Part shown: positions 7,191-18,139 of the stretch, one piece after another
Position numbering within the stretch: the stretch's first letter is position 1
Layout of the letters: every line of letters starts with the position of its first letter
From: a bacterium
Lineage (GTDB): Bacteria > Actinomycetota > Acidimicrobiia > Acidimicrobiales > RAAP-2
Reading direction: 5' to 3'
Length of the DNA: 37,331 nucleotides
Assembly (NCBI GenBank): GCA_027365055.1
Contig: DAHXOD010000003.1
Location: 1 to 37,331, forward strand
Position numbers and translations under genes: made by a program
Notes under the pieces: generated by a model
What the model was told of the DNA's origin: nothing
Databases searched by the model: none
What the model saw: only the letters and a program-made list of their open reading frames with translations

Positions 7191-8561
7191 TCAGTCCCCG
7201 AGATCGTCGACGGCGACCTCGATGGCCCGGTGGAACGTCGGATAGGCGTAGATCATGTGACGGAGCGTGGCCGTGGGCACCTCGGCGTGGACCGCCAGTG
7301 TGAGGAGGCCGAGCACCTCGCCACCGCATGGACCCACCGACGTGGCACCGACCAACACCCCCCGGTCGGCATCCTCCACCAACTTCACGAAGCCACGGTT
7401 GCCTGCCTTGTGGATCCACCCCCTCGTCGAATCCGGGATCTCGGCCATCCCGGTCCGGACCGTCAGCCCCTGCTCCCTGGCCCCCCGCTCGGTCAGACCG
7501 ACGGAACCGATCTCGGGGTCGGTGAAGGTGACCCGGGGAACGGCGCGGTAGACGGCCGGCGTCACCGGACGATCGAGGATGTCGTCGACCACGATCGACG
7601 CCTGGTACATCGACACGTGGGTGAACGCACCCTTCCCCGTCACGTCGCCGACCGCCCACACGCCATCCACCACCCGCAGGTGGTCGTCGACGGGGATCGA
7701 TCCCTTGACCGGTTCGACCCCGAGGGACTCGAGGCCGAGACCGTCGATGTTCGGGCGCCGACCCGTCGCCACGAGCAGGCGGTCGACCACGACTGGCTCC
7801 CCATCCCCGAAGGTGACGGAGAACCGGTGGCCGTCGTGACGCACCGCGGCGATGTCCGCGCCGGTGTGGACCGCGATCCCCTCGGAGGTGAACACCTCAG
7901 CCAGCAACAGCCCCGCCTCGGGCTCCTCTGGACCCACCAGATGGGGGATGGCTTCGATGACGGTCACCTCCGCTCCGAATCGAGCGAACACCTGGGCGAG
8001 CTCGACCCCGATGGCCCCGCCACCGATCACCGCGAGCGATCCGGGAACCTCCTCGGTCTCGATGGCGTCGCGGTTCGTCCAATACGGGGTGCCCGACAGT
8101 CCGGCGATCGGCGGTACCCATGCGGAGGCACCCACTCCGATCACCACGGCGCGACGCGCCCCGATCGTCCTCCCATCCACGACCACCTTGCCGGGTCCGT
8201 CGAGGTGGCCCCAGCCCCGCACGAACCGCCCCCCTTTGCCCTCGAAACGCTCCACCGCCGCGGTGTCGTCCCAGTCGTCCGTCGCCTCGTTCCGGATCCG
8301 GCCGGAGACCGCCGACCAGTCAGGTCGGACGTCCGCCTGGCCGGCCAGCCCGGGGATCCGGCGCCCGTCAGCGAGCAGGTCGGCCGCTCGAATCATCATC
8401 TTCGACGGGATGCACCCCCAGTAGGGGCACTCGCCGCCGACCAGGCGCCCGTCGATCCCGACCACGTCGAGCCCGGCGACGGCGAGCCGGCCGGCCACGT
8501 CCTCGGCACCTGGTCCCATCCCGACCACTACCACGTCGGCTGCATCATCGGCTTGCGCCAT
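7191..8561 (-). CDS. FAD-dependent pyridine nucleotide-disulfide oxidoreductase
   Basis: A 456-residue class I flavoprotein disulfide reductase. The FAD-binding glycine motif VVVGMGPGAED is at 11-21 and the redox-active pair is Cys45/Cys50 in GGECPYWGCIPSK, a C-x4-C arrangement. The NAD(P) motif IGGGAIGVELA and the second FAD motif VDGVWAVGDVTGKGAFTH follow. The C-terminal dimerisation domain ends AYPTFHRAIEVA, with Tyr where glutathione reductase has the His of HPT. The family includes mercuric, mycothione and lipoamide reductases; this variant is usually annotated only as a NAD(P)/FAD-dependent oxidoreductase, and the substrate is unknown. The ATG at 8561 has a GGAGG ribosome site just upstream; longer starts lack family residues. 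A link to the adjacent thiol (ergothioneine) genes is tempting but only positional. Confidence 0.88.
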   Translation of the reverse strand: MAQADDAADVVVVGMGPGAEDVAGRLAVAGLDVVGIDGRLVGGECPYWGCIPSKMMIRAADLLADGRRIPGLAGQADVRPDWSAVSGRIRNEATDDWDDTAAVERFEGKGGRFVRGWGHLDGPGKVVVDGRTIGARRAVVIGVGASAWVPPIAGLSGTPYWTNRDAIETEEVPGSLAVIGGGAIGVELAQVFARFGAEVTVIEAIPHLVGPEEPEAGLLLAEVFTSEGIAVHTGADIAAVRHDGHRFSVTFGDGEPVVVDRLLVATGRRPNIDGLGLESLGVEPVKGSIPVDDHLRVVDGVWAVGDVTGKGAFTHVSMYQASIVVDDILDRPVTPAVYRAVPRVTFTDPEIGSVGLTERGAREQGLTVRTGMAEIPDSTRGWIHKAGNRGFVKLVEDADRGVLVGATSVGPCGGEVLGLLTLAVHAEVPTATLRHMIYAYPTFHRAIEVAVDDLGD

Positions 8562-8701
8562 CGGTCCTCCTCGTCGTCGTCCGCAGAACCACCGCGCCGC
8601 GCTCAACGGTCCCTCGGTGACCGGTCTAGTCGGCCGCCCGCTCCCATGCCACGGTGCCCTGGCGTGGGAACAGACATGGTCGCTTCGATGTTGTACCGAC
8701 C

Positions 8702-8998
8702 ATGACAGTACGAGCGACATGGAATGGTGCGGTGTTGGCCGAAAGCGACCAGACGGTCGTGGTGGAAGGGAACCACTACTTCCCCCCGGCCGACGTGCGT
8801 TCGGAGTACTTCGAGTCGAGTCCGACCCGCACGACGTGCCCGTGGAAAGGTGAGGCCAGCTACCGCTCAGTGGTCGTCGAGGGAGAGCGGAACGACGATG
8901 CCGCCTGGTTCTACCCGGCCCCGAAGGATGCCGCGAAGGAGATCGTCGACCACGTTGCGTTCTGGAAAGGCGTCGACGTCGCCGAAGTCGCCAGCTGA
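8702..8998 (+). CDS. DUF427 domain protein
   Basis: A 98-residue protein with the DUF427 pattern: TWNGAVLAESDQTVVVEGNH, then YFPPADVRSEYF, then TTCPWKGEASY and a final FWKGVDVAE. Family members are small cytoplasmic beta-barrel-like proteins of unknown function, widespread in actinobacteria. The ATG at 8702 begins the conserved part; an in-frame ATG at 8654 adds residues with no family match. It is divergent from the oxidoreductase gene with 140 bases between their starts. Confidence 0.88.
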   Translation: MTVRATWNGAVLAESDQTVVVEGNHYFPPADVRSEYFESSPTRTTCPWKGEASYRSVVVEGERNDDAAWFYPAPKDAAKEIVDHVAFWKGVDVAEVAS

Positions 8999-9037
8999 GC
9001 GGATCCGCGAACCAGCGCTCCCCGTCGACGCTGCCGG

Positions 9038-10009
9038 TCAGCGCTGGCGGCGACGGGCGATGTCGAAGCAGGCGATCGCACCTGCTGTCGCCACGTTGAG
9101 CGACGAGAGCGTCCCCCGCTGAGGGATGGACACCACCGCATCGCAGCGTTTCCGGGTGAGAGGCGCGAGTCCCCCGCCTTCGGACCCGAGCACCAGCGCC
9201 ACCGCTTCGTCGCCCAGCGGAAGCTCGTAGAGCGAACTGGGGGCGTCACCGTCGAGCCCGATGGTCCAGACCCCCACAGCCGACAGGCGCTGCACGGTGG
9301 CCGGGATGCCAGGCACCAACGCCATCGGCAGGTACTCGATCGCCCCGGACGCCACCTTGGCAACGGTGGGTGACAGGTGCACCGACCGGTGCCGGGGAAG
9401 CACCACCCCGGTCACGCCGGCGCACTCGGCACTGCGCAAGAGCGCACCCAGGTTGTGGGGGTCGGTGACACCGTCCAGCACCACCAGGAACGGCTGGCGG
9501 CCCCCGACGGGGACGCACAGCTGTTCGAGGGGGGTGGCCTCCACCGGCCGTGCCAGGGCGACGACGCCCTGGGGGCCCTCGGTGCGGGCCACCAGATCGA
9601 TCCGCCGCCGGGAGACGTAGTCCACCTTGACCCGTCGTTTGACCGCCAATGCTTCGATCTCGTCGAGAATGGGGGCAGCATCCATGCCATCGGCCATGAG
9701 CAGAGAGCGGACCGGACGCCGGTTGGCCACGAGGAGCTCGCGGACGGACTGACGGCCCTCGACCTGATCGCCACCCAGACCAGTGGCCGGGTCCCGCCCA
9801 CTCCGTCGAGGGACTGGCCCGTTACCGCTACCCGCTCCGGCACGGGCACTGCCACCGCTACCCGCTCCGGCACGGGCACTGCCACCGCTGCGGCCACGGC
9901 CACCGCCACCGACCCGGCCGGCGGCACCGGCGCTGCCGCCCCGCCCAGTGCCGCCCCGCCCAGTGCCGCGACCAGCACCAGCTCCGCTGCGCCCGCGTGC
10001 GCCGGTCAT
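9038..10009 (-). CDS. rlmB: TrmH/RlmB-family RNA 2'-O-ribose methyltransferase
   Basis: Probably methylates a ribose 2'-OH in 23S rRNA (G2251 in E. coli). The 323-residue protein starts with a Gly/Arg/Ser-rich, RGG-like extension of about 75 residues. Then comes the substrate-binding domain (QVEGRQSVRELL through GVVALARP), and then the SPOUT knot domain with LDGVTDPHNLGALLRSAECAG, LVLGSEGGGLAPLTRKRCD and SIPQRGTLSSLNVATAGAI as motifs 1-3. The ATG at 10009 overlaps the ispF stop (ATGA), indicating coupling. The order carD-ispD-ispF-(cysS)-rlmB is standard in actinobacteria; cysS is absent here. A perfect 30-base duplication lies in the low-complexity N-terminal part. Confidence 0.9.
   Translation of the reverse strand: MTGARGRSGAGAGRGTGRGGTGRGGSAGAAGRVGGGGRGRSGGSARAGAGSGGSARAGAGSGNGPVPRRSGRDPATGLGGDQVEGRQSVRELLVANRRPVRSLLMADGMDAAPILDEIEALAVKRRVKVDYVSRRRIDLVARTEGPQGVVALARPVEATPLEQLCVPVGGRQPFLVVLDGVTDPHNLGALLRSAECAGVTGVVLPRHRSVHLSPTVAKVASGAIEYLPMALVPGIPATVQRLSAVGVWTIGLDGDAPSSLYELPLGDEAVALVLGSEGGGLAPLTRKRCDAVVSIPQRGTLSSLNVATAGAIACFDIARRRQR
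9824..9883. repeat. Two perfect 30-base tandem copies in the rlmB N-terminal region
   Basis: A 30-base block at 9824-9853 is repeated exactly at 9854-9883. On the minus strand it encodes two copies of a ten-residue Gly/Ser/Ala/Arg unit (GSARAGAGSG) in the RGG-like tail. Confidence 0.92.
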
Positions 10010-10536
10010 GACCGGTCCGGTGCCGCGACGTCCGGACTGGCGGCCGGCCCCATCAACACGACGGCGGTGCAGGCAATCCCCTCGGCTCTCCCCAGGGCTC
10101 CCAACCCTTCGGCCCGGGTGGCCTTCACGTTGACCGGCGCACCGAGCACCTCCCCGAGGCGTTCGGCCATCGCCGTCACGAAGGACGCCAGCTTTGGACG
10201 CTCGGCCACCACCGTGCAGTCCGCGTTGACCGGAGCCCAACCGGCGTCCGCAGCCAGCTCCACCATCCGACGGAGCAGGACCAGGCTGTCCGCGCCGGCC
10301 AACGCCGGATCACTCTCGGGCGCATGACGCCCGAGGTCACCCAGCCCGGCTGCACCCAGCACGGCGTCGGCCAACGCATGGGCGACGACGTCGGCGTCGC
10401 TATGGCCCGCCAGCCCAAGCGCACCCGCCCCCGTGACGACCACACCGCCCAACAGCAGAGGTCGGGCCACCTCGTCCGAGAAGGGGTGGACATCGATCCC
10501 CTGACCGATCCGAAGACCCACGGACGATCCGGTCAC
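10006..10536 (-). CDS. ispF: 2-C-methyl-D-erythritol 2,4-cyclodiphosphate synthase
   Basis: Converts CDP-methylerythritol 2-phosphate to the cyclic diphosphate in the MEP isoprenoid pathway. Zinc-binding GIDVHPF (13-19) and GHSDADVV (44-51) are present, followed by GDLGRHAPESDP (66-77), ADCTVVAERPK and VNVKATRAEGLG, all diagnostic. At 176 residues it is slightly longer than the usual 155-160, with a short tail. The GTG start overlaps the ispD stop (GTGA) and its stop overlaps the rlmB start. The trimer active site also uses residues from the neighbouring subunit, and all expected motifs are seen. Confidence 0.96.
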   Translation of the reverse strand: MTGSSVGLRIGQGIDVHPFSDEVARPLLLGGVVVTGAGALGLAGHSDADVVAHALADAVLGAAGLGDLGRHAPESDPALAGADSLVLLRRMVELAADAGWAPVNADCTVVAERPKLASFVTAMAERLGEVLGAPVNVKATRAEGLGALGRAEGIACTAVVLMGPAASPDVAAPDRS

Positions 10537-11216
10537 GGCCGCACCGAGCCCAGCATCGCCTCGACCACGACCAGGTCGCCGGGGTGGGTCAGCTTCACGT
10601 TCCGCGGGTCACCGGGCACTGCCCGGACCACGACTCCCAACGCCTCGACCAATGCGGCGTCGTCGGTGGCGTCGCTCCCGGCGGCATGGGCGGCCCGCAG
10701 CGTCACTGCGTCGAATGCCTGCGGAGTCTGGACCGTCATCAGTCCGTCGCGGTCGACCGTGCTCCCCACCACACCCTCGACGACCCGTTTGAGAGTGTCG
10801 GTCACCGCCAGCACCGGGATCGCCCCGCCACACTGGCCCGAGACCACCGCGTCCACCACGGCGGTGAACAGCGTTGGCGGGGCGAGCGGCCGGGCGGCAT
10901 CGTGCACGACGATCACCGAGGCATCGCCGGGCACCCCCGCCAACCCGGCTCGGACCGACGCCGAGCGGGTCGCTCCCCCCTCGACCACCAGGTCGGCGCC
11001 GAAGCACGCTCCGGCGCCAGCTGATCCGGAGTCGGCCCGGGGATGGTGCCCCGCGGGGACCACCACCACCACGTGATCGGCGACGGTGCGGGCCGCATCG
11101 ACCGACCAGGTGACCACCGGCTTCCCCCCCACCACGGCGAACTGCTTCTCAGCCCCGAAGCGGGTCCCGGTTCCGCCGGCGACGACGACCGCCCAGACGC
11201 CATCGGACCGGTTCAG
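10533..11216 (-). CDS. ispD: 2-C-methyl-D-erythritol 4-phosphate cytidylyltransferase
   Basis: Transfers CMP from CTP to methylerythritol phosphate in the MEP pathway. The N-terminal nucleotide-binding loop VVVAGGTGTRFG and the conserved lysine in AEKQF are encoded upstream of the first GTG of the frame (11135), so that GTG cannot be the true start. No ATG, GTG or TTG precedes the loop in frame. The best candidate is CTG at 11216-11214, which overlaps the carD stop as CTGA and has a GAGG sequence seven bases upstream. Further motifs are VIVVHDAARPL and the DRDGLMTVQTPQAF block. With the CTG the protein is 227 residues, the normal size. Confidence 0.9.
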   Translation of the reverse strand: MNRSDGVWAVVVAGGTGTRFGAEKQFAVVGGKPVVTWSVDAARTVADHVVVVVPAGHHPRADSGSAGAGACFGADLVVEGGATRSASVRAGLAGVPGDASVIVVHDAARPLAPPTLFTAVVDAVVSGQCGGAIPVLAVTDTLKRVVEGVVGSTVDRDGLMTVQTPQAFDAVTLRAAHAAGSDATDDAALVEALGVVVRAVPGDPRNVKLTHPGDLVVVEAMLGSVRP

Positions 11217-11689
11217 GGAAGCGCCTCGTCGAGTCGCAGCTCTGCGGTCTCCTCGTCCACCGCCAAGGCGAACGTCAGCTCGGACACCAGAATCTGCCGG
11301 GCGCGGCTGAGCATGCGCTTCTCACCGGCGGAGAGCCCCTTGTCCTTGTCGCGGATGGAGAGGTTCCGAACCACCTCGGCCACCTGGTAGATGTCACCGG
11401 ACCGCAGCTTCTCCGAGTGGTTCTTGTACCGGCGCGTCCAGTTGGTGGGCATCCGAGCCTCCTTTTTGCGGAGCACGGCGAACACCTCTTCCACTTCTTC
11501 GTCGTTGATGACCTCGCGCAGGCCGACGCCCTCGGTGTTGTCGGCCGGGACCATCAACGTCAGATCGCCGTAGGCGAGGCGAAGGACGAGGTATTCCTGT
11601 GTCTTGCCGAACGCCTCCTTGGTCTCGCGCCGTTCGACCACTGCCGCGCCGTGGTGCGGATAGACGACTTTGTCACCGATGTCGAACAC
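11213..11689 (-). CDS. carD: CarD family transcriptional regulator
   Basis: An essential RNA polymerase-binding factor in mycobacteria that stabilises open complexes at rRNA and many other promoters. The N-terminal Tudor-like RNAP-interaction domain begins VFDIGDKVVYPHHGAAVVER. The helical DNA-binding domain contains MPTNWTRRYKNHSEKLRSGD and VVRNLSIRDKDKGLSAGEK, which includes the conserved tryptophan that contacts the -10 region. At 158 residues it has the normal length. The GTG at 11689 has an AGGAG ribosome site five bases upstream. It heads the carD-ispD-ispF-rlmB operon. An inverted repeat lies at its promoter. Confidence 0.95.
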   Translation of the reverse strand: MFDIGDKVVYPHHGAAVVERRETKEAFGKTQEYLVLRLAYGDLTLMVPADNTEGVGLREVINDEEVEEVFAVLRKKEARMPTNWTRRYKNHSEKLRSGDIYQVAEVVRNLSIRDKDKGLSAGEKRMLSRARQILVSELTFALAVDEETAELRLDEALP

Positions 11690-11759
11690 TCTCACTCCTG
11701 GCGTTGCGTGCTGATCCCGGACAGGTGAAGGTCGACGGGGCCGCGTAGACGGGCACTCA

Positions 11760-11834
11760 AGCGTACACGGCCTCGTGCCATCCCAATCCGCGGTCGACCT
11801 CGTCTGATGGATCGGCCGCCGATCGGGATGGCAC
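11760..11834 (-). promoter_or_regulatory. carD promoter candidate with a 14-base inverted repeat
   Basis: On the minus strand a -10-like TACGCT lies at 11765-11760, about 70 bases before the carD start. Just upstream is an inverted repeat: GTGCCATCCCAATC (11775-11788) and GATCGGGATGGCAC (11821-11834), with 13 of 14 positions complementary and a 32-base centre. The proximal arm overlaps where a -35 element would be. It could be an operator, or a hairpin ending disA transcription, although no T-tract follows. Confidence 0.45.
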
Positions 11835-11876
11835 CCGGCAACACCGCGTCGGAGGTGGAGGGGTCGTCGGTCGTGG

Positions 11877-12968
11877 CTACTGATAGCGCTCGAAGATGCT
11901 CGATTCGGCCAGCCGGGCCAGGCCTTCCTTGAGGGATCGGGCCTTGGCCGCCCCGACACCGTCGACCTTCTCGAGCTCGCCCAGCGACGCTCGCATGATC
12001 TGCTGCAGGTTGACGAACCGCTCCACGATCCGGTCGATGATCGGGTCCGAGAACCGGGGCAGGCGGTGCAGCAGGCGGTAGCCACGGGGTTCGATACCGG
12101 TGTGGGCATCGACCAGCGAGGCGGGAAGCGACAGCACACCGGCCAGCACGTGGGGGTCGAGCAGTTCGTCCCCCGACAGCGTGGCCAGGTGGTCGATCAC
12201 GCGGTCGACCGACTCACGGGCGGCGCCGGCGCCCGGTGCGGGCCACCGCAGGTAGTCGCGCACCACCAGGCGGAGGGACTGGGCCACCCCGTCGCAGAGC
12301 TCGGCCATCTGCAACCGGACCAGGCGGCCATCGTCGCCCAGCTCCACCAGGTAGCCCGCCACCTCCTTGGCGATCCGTTGGACCATCTCGGCAGCCTGGA
12401 TGGCCCCGACCACGTCCCCGATCGAGACACTGTCCTCCACCTCGAGCGACGAGAGGTTCCCCAGCGCCACGTCGAAGCGGCTCCGGAAGCGTTGCAGGGT
12501 GGCGAGTGCCTGGTCGGACCGGTCGCGGAGCCAGCTGACCGGTTGCAACCGCTGCTTCCGGTCGTTGCGGTAGACCGTGATCACCGACATGGCGGCAGAG
12601 ACGGAGATGACCGGCACGTCGATCGAGCGCGCCAACCGCTCGGCCGTCCGGTGCCGGGTACCGGTCTCGGTGGTGGGAATCGATGCTTTGGGCATCAGAT
12701 GCACGTTGGCGCGGGCGATCCGGGAGGCATCTGCCGCCAGGATGATGGCGCCGTCCATCTTCGCCAGTTCGGCGAGCCGCTGGGGGCTGAACTCCGCATC
12801 GAGGAGGAAGCCGCCGGTGCAGATGGAGAGGACCGCCGGCTGGTCTCCGACCACGACCAGCCCGCCGCGCTTGGCCAACAGCACCCGGTCGAGACCGTCA
12901 CGCAACGGGCGCCCGGGTGCGGCCATCGCCAAGGCCTCGTCGAGTGCCGACCGCGGGCCTGTGCTCAC
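11877..12968 (-). CDS. disA: DNA integrity scanning protein, diadenylate cyclase DisA
   Basis: Makes c-di-AMP from two ATP and pauses at damaged or branched DNA. The N-terminal DAC domain (about 1-145) carries the catalytic DGA (72-74) and RHRTAER (105-111). A helical spine follows, and a C-terminal RuvA-like HhH domain (VDGVGAAKARSLKEGLARL) ends the protein at 363 residues, near the usual 357. The GTG at 12968 overlaps the radA stop (GTGA), so the two are translationally coupled. RadA is known to interact with and restrain DisA, which fits the pairing. Confidence 0.96.
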   Translation of the reverse strand: MSTGPRSALDEALAMAAPGRPLRDGLDRVLLAKRGGLVVVGDQPAVLSICTGGFLLDAEFSPQRLAELAKMDGAIILAADASRIARANVHLMPKASIPTTETGTRHRTAERLARSIDVPVISVSAAMSVITVYRNDRKQRLQPVSWLRDRSDQALATLQRFRSRFDVALGNLSSLEVEDSVSIGDVVGAIQAAEMVQRIAKEVAGYLVELGDDGRLVRLQMAELCDGVAQSLRLVVRDYLRWPAPGAGAARESVDRVIDHLATLSGDELLDPHVLAGVLSLPASLVDAHTGIEPRGYRLLHRLPRFSDPIIDRIVERFVNLQQIMRASLGELEKVDGVGAAKARSLKEGLARLAESSIFERYQ

Positions 12969-14419
12969 CGTCGAATGGTATCCGGCGGAGGCGATCCCTG
13001 TCCGGTGTTTCCGTCGGTCCGCTCCCACCCGCGCCCGGGATCGCCGACCCTGAACCGTGCCACCGCCTGAGCCACGGTGTCCACCCGTACGAGCTCGATG
13101 GCGACATCCGGGCAGTCCGGCGTCGAAGCAGGCACCACCGCCCGGGTGAACCCGAGACGTGCCGCTTCTTCGACGCGGCGGGGCAGGCCGTCGACCTGGC
13201 GGACCTCGCCGGCCAGCCCGATCTCGCCGAAAGACACCAGGTCGGCCGGGAGGGCCACGCCACGAGCGGCTGACGCTACGGCCAGCGCCACCGCCAGATC
13301 CGCTCCCGGCTCGGAGACCCGGACGCCACCGGCCACCGAGGCGAACACGTCCAGGCCGAGCACCGGCGTGCCGACGTGGCGAGCCAGGACCGCCAAGGTC
13401 ATGGCCAGGCGCCCGGCGTCGAGTCCGACCACCGAGCGCTTGGGTTGCGCCTGTCCCGGCGTGGTCACCAGGGCCTGCAGCTCCACCAGGAGCGTGCGGC
13501 GGCCCTGCAGGGCCGGAAGGACGGTCCCTCCGGGGACCCCGGTCAGACGATCGCCCAGGAGCAGCCGTCCCGGATCGTCGACCCGGTTCAACCCGTGCTC
13601 ACCCATTTCGAAGAGGCCGAGCTCGCCGGTCGGTCCGAAGCGGTGCTTGACGGCAAGGAGCATGCGGAACGCGTGGTGCCGGTCTCCCTCGAAGCTCAAG
13701 ACGGTGTCGACCATGTGCTCGAGGGCCCGGGGACCGGCGAGGGATCCGTCCTTGGTCACGTGACCGACCAGCACGGTGGCCAGACCGCGGGCCTTGGCCA
13801 GACCGACCAGTTGGTCGGCACACTCGCGGACCTGGGTGATGCTTCCAGGGACTCCGCCGGCCCGCCGCTCGCCGGCCACCGCCGGACCCACCGCGACCGC
13901 CTGGATCGAATCGACCACGAGAAGGGCGGGCTCGGACGCAAGCACGGCGTTCAGGACCGCTCCGACGTCGGTGACCGGAAGGATCAGGAGCCCCGGGGGC
14001 AGAGGTCCCAGGCGCTCCGCTCTCAGCCGGACCTGGTGAGCGGACTCCTCGGCCGACACCAGCAGCACGCGCTGGCCGGCGTTCGCTCTGGCCACCAGCA
14101 CCTGCAGCAGCAGCGTCGACTTGCCGATCCCCGGCTCCCCTCCGAGCAGGGTCACCGAACCGGGGACCAGGCCGCCGGCCAGCACCCGGTCGAACTCGTC
14201 GAGACCGGTGGGGACAGCCTCCGCCTGGGCCACGTCCACCGACGACAGGGACATCGGAATCGACCCGAGAGCCAGTTCGTCGACCGCCCGGGTCAACGGT
14301 CCGAGCGTGGTCTCCTCGACCAGCGTGTTCCATTCACCGCATGTGGGACAGCGACCGACCCACTGGGCCGTGAAGGCACCGCAGTCCATGCACTGGTGGC
14401 GTTTCGCAGTCCTCGGCAT
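12965..14419 (-). CDS. radA: DNA repair protein RadA
   Basis: A RecA-like branch-migration ATPase acting in recombination. It has an N-terminal zinc finger (Cys10, 13, 24, 27), a Walker A GEPGIGKST (94-102), and the RadA-specific motif at 258-262 reading KHRFG instead of the common KNRFG. A C-terminal Lon-protease-like domain follows (about 290-460). Length is 484 residues, against about 460 in E. coli. The ATG start lies six bases from a TACCAT -10 element, a leaderless arrangement. It is coupled to disA by a 4-bp overlap. Confidence 0.96.
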   Translation of the reverse strand: MPRTAKRHQCMDCGAFTAQWVGRCPTCGEWNTLVEETTLGPLTRAVDELALGSIPMSLSSVDVAQAEAVPTGLDEFDRVLAGGLVPGSVTLLGGEPGIGKSTLLLQVLVARANAGQRVLLVSAEESAHQVRLRAERLGPLPPGLLILPVTDVGAVLNAVLASEPALLVVDSIQAVAVGPAVAGERRAGGVPGSITQVRECADQLVGLAKARGLATVLVGHVTKDGSLAGPRALEHMVDTVLSFEGDRHHAFRMLLAVKHRFGPTGELGLFEMGEHGLNRVDDPGRLLLGDRLTGVPGGTVLPALQGRRTLLVELQALVTTPGQAQPKRSVVGLDAGRLAMTLAVLARHVGTPVLGLDVFASVAGGVRVSEPGADLAVALAVASAARGVALPADLVSFGEIGLAGEVRQVDGLPRRVEEAARLGFTRAVVPASTPDCPDVAIELVRVDTVAQAVARFRVGDPGRGWERTDGNTGQGSPPPDTIRR

Positions 14420-14425
14420 TCCCCG

Positions 14426-14431
14426 ATGGTA
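14426..14431 (-). promoter_or_regulatory. -10 element of a probable leaderless radA promoter
   Basis: TACCAT is separated from the radA ATG by exactly six bases (CGGGGA), placing the transcription start at or next to the A of the start codon. It would give radA-disA its own promoter separate from clpC. Confidence 0.4.
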
Positions 14432-14477
14432 GGGACCAGGTGTGACAAACGCTACGAGCCGCCCGGTGCCACCGAGC

Positions 14478-17036
<2,559 letters not shown>

Positions 17037-17072
17037 TCAACCGCCTCCATCCGCGGCTCGGAAACTGCCACG

Positions 17073-17078
17073 AGTCTA
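17073..17078 (-). promoter_or_regulatory. Candidate -10 element for clpC
   Basis: TAGACT on the minus strand lies 36 bases before the clpC start and leaves a short leader holding the GGAGG ribosome site. No clear ClgR operator or -35 hexamer was seen. Confidence 0.35.
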
Positions 17079-17152
17079 CAGGCGCCAGTGCCGATCGCAC
17101 CCGCACGCCCAGTGCGGCGTTCACCAGCATCGTCGCCTATCGTTGGGCCTCA

Positions 17153-18130
17153 GTGAACGTCATCGAGCTTCTGGGCCTTCCCCCGCTAGAGGAACAACTC
17201 CGCCTTCTCGAGCCGTTGCTCACCGAGTCCGTGGTCACCGGAGACGGGTTCCTCGACGGCGTCACCACCCACCTCATCGCCGCCGGCGGTAAGCGGCTTC
17301 GCCCCGTGCTGGCGCTGGCCACGTCCACCGGTGGCGACCGGCCGGCGTCCCGTGAGGATCTGCTCGGTGCGGTGGCGGTGGAGCTGGTGCACCTCGCGTC
17401 CCTCTACCACGACGACGTGATGGACGAGGCGACGATCCGCCGCAACGTGGAGAGCGTCAACTCGAGGTTCGGGAACCTGGTGGCCATCGTCGCCGGAGAC
17501 TTTCTGCTGGCCCGGTCGGCGGAGATCGCGGCGGGGCTGGGGACGGAGATCGCCGCACTGCTGGCCGCCACCCTGGGGGAGCTGTGCCGGGGCCAGGTGG
17601 CCGAGGTGCACGCCGCGTTCCAGGTGACCCGCTCGACCGAGTCCTACACCCAGGCGATCGCTGGGAAGACGGCGTCACTCATGGCCACGTCGTGCCGGAT
17701 CGGGGCGATCACCGGCGGCCTCCCCCGGCCCCAGGTCGAGGCGTTCACCACGTTCGGGCGCTGCTTCGGCATGCTCTTCCAGGTGCGCGACGACATTCTC
17801 GACATCGTCGGCTCCGAAGCCGAGCTGGGGAAGCCGGCCGGCCAGGACCTGGCAGAGGGCATCTACACGCTGCCGGTCCTGCTCGCCCTGGCGGATCCCG
17901 AGTCCGGACCCGAGCTCCGCCCCCTGCTCGGGCAGCCACTCAGCCAGCCCGAGCGGGACAAGGCCCGATCCATCGTGGAGGCGTCGGGGGCGATCGCCGG
18001 ATCGGTGGCCGTCGGACGCACCTACGCCGAACAGGCCGCCGAGGCCGCCGGCTCGTGCCCATCGCCCCAGCTGGCCACGGCCTTCGCCCGCCTGGCCCAC
18101 TCGCTGCTCGACGGGTTGCCGGTGGGCTGA
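17153..18130 (+). CDS. Trans-polyprenyl diphosphate synthase
   Basis: Condenses isopentenyl diphosphate onto an allylic primer. GGKRLRP is at 45-51, the first aspartate-rich motif is in LYHDDVMDEA (DDxxD at 87-91), and the second is in QVRDDILDIVG. These identify a long-chain E-type synthase. The length (325) and the form of the first motif fit heptaprenyl- to nonaprenyl- or geranylgeranyl-diphosphate synthases, so a menaquinone side-chain role is likely but product length cannot be read from sequence with certainty. The start is GTG. The restriction endonuclease gene begins nine bases after its stop, so the two may share a transcript. Confidence 0.9.
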   Translation: MNVIELLGLPPLEEQLRLLEPLLTESVVTGDGFLDGVTTHLIAAGGKRLRPVLALATSTGGDRPASREDLLGAVAVELVHLASLYHDDVMDEATIRRNVESVNSRFGNLVAIVAGDFLLARSAEIAAGLGTEIAALLAATLGELCRGQVAEVHAAFQVTRSTESYTQAIAGKTASLMATSCRIGAITGGLPRPQVEAFTTFGRCFGMLFQVRDDILDIVGSEAELGKPAGQDLAEGIYTLPVLLALADPESGPELRPLLGQPLSQPERDKARSIVEASGAIAGSVAVGRTYAEQAAEAAGSCPSPQLATAFARLAHSLLDGLPVG

Positions 18131-18139
18131 CCGGCCGGC

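Noticed and set aside
7077-8705. 542-codon plus-strand frame opposite the FAD oxidoreductase
   Set aside because: The minus strand holds a full disulfide reductase with all cofactor motifs; the plus frame is repetitive His/Arg/Asp-rich shadow sequence.
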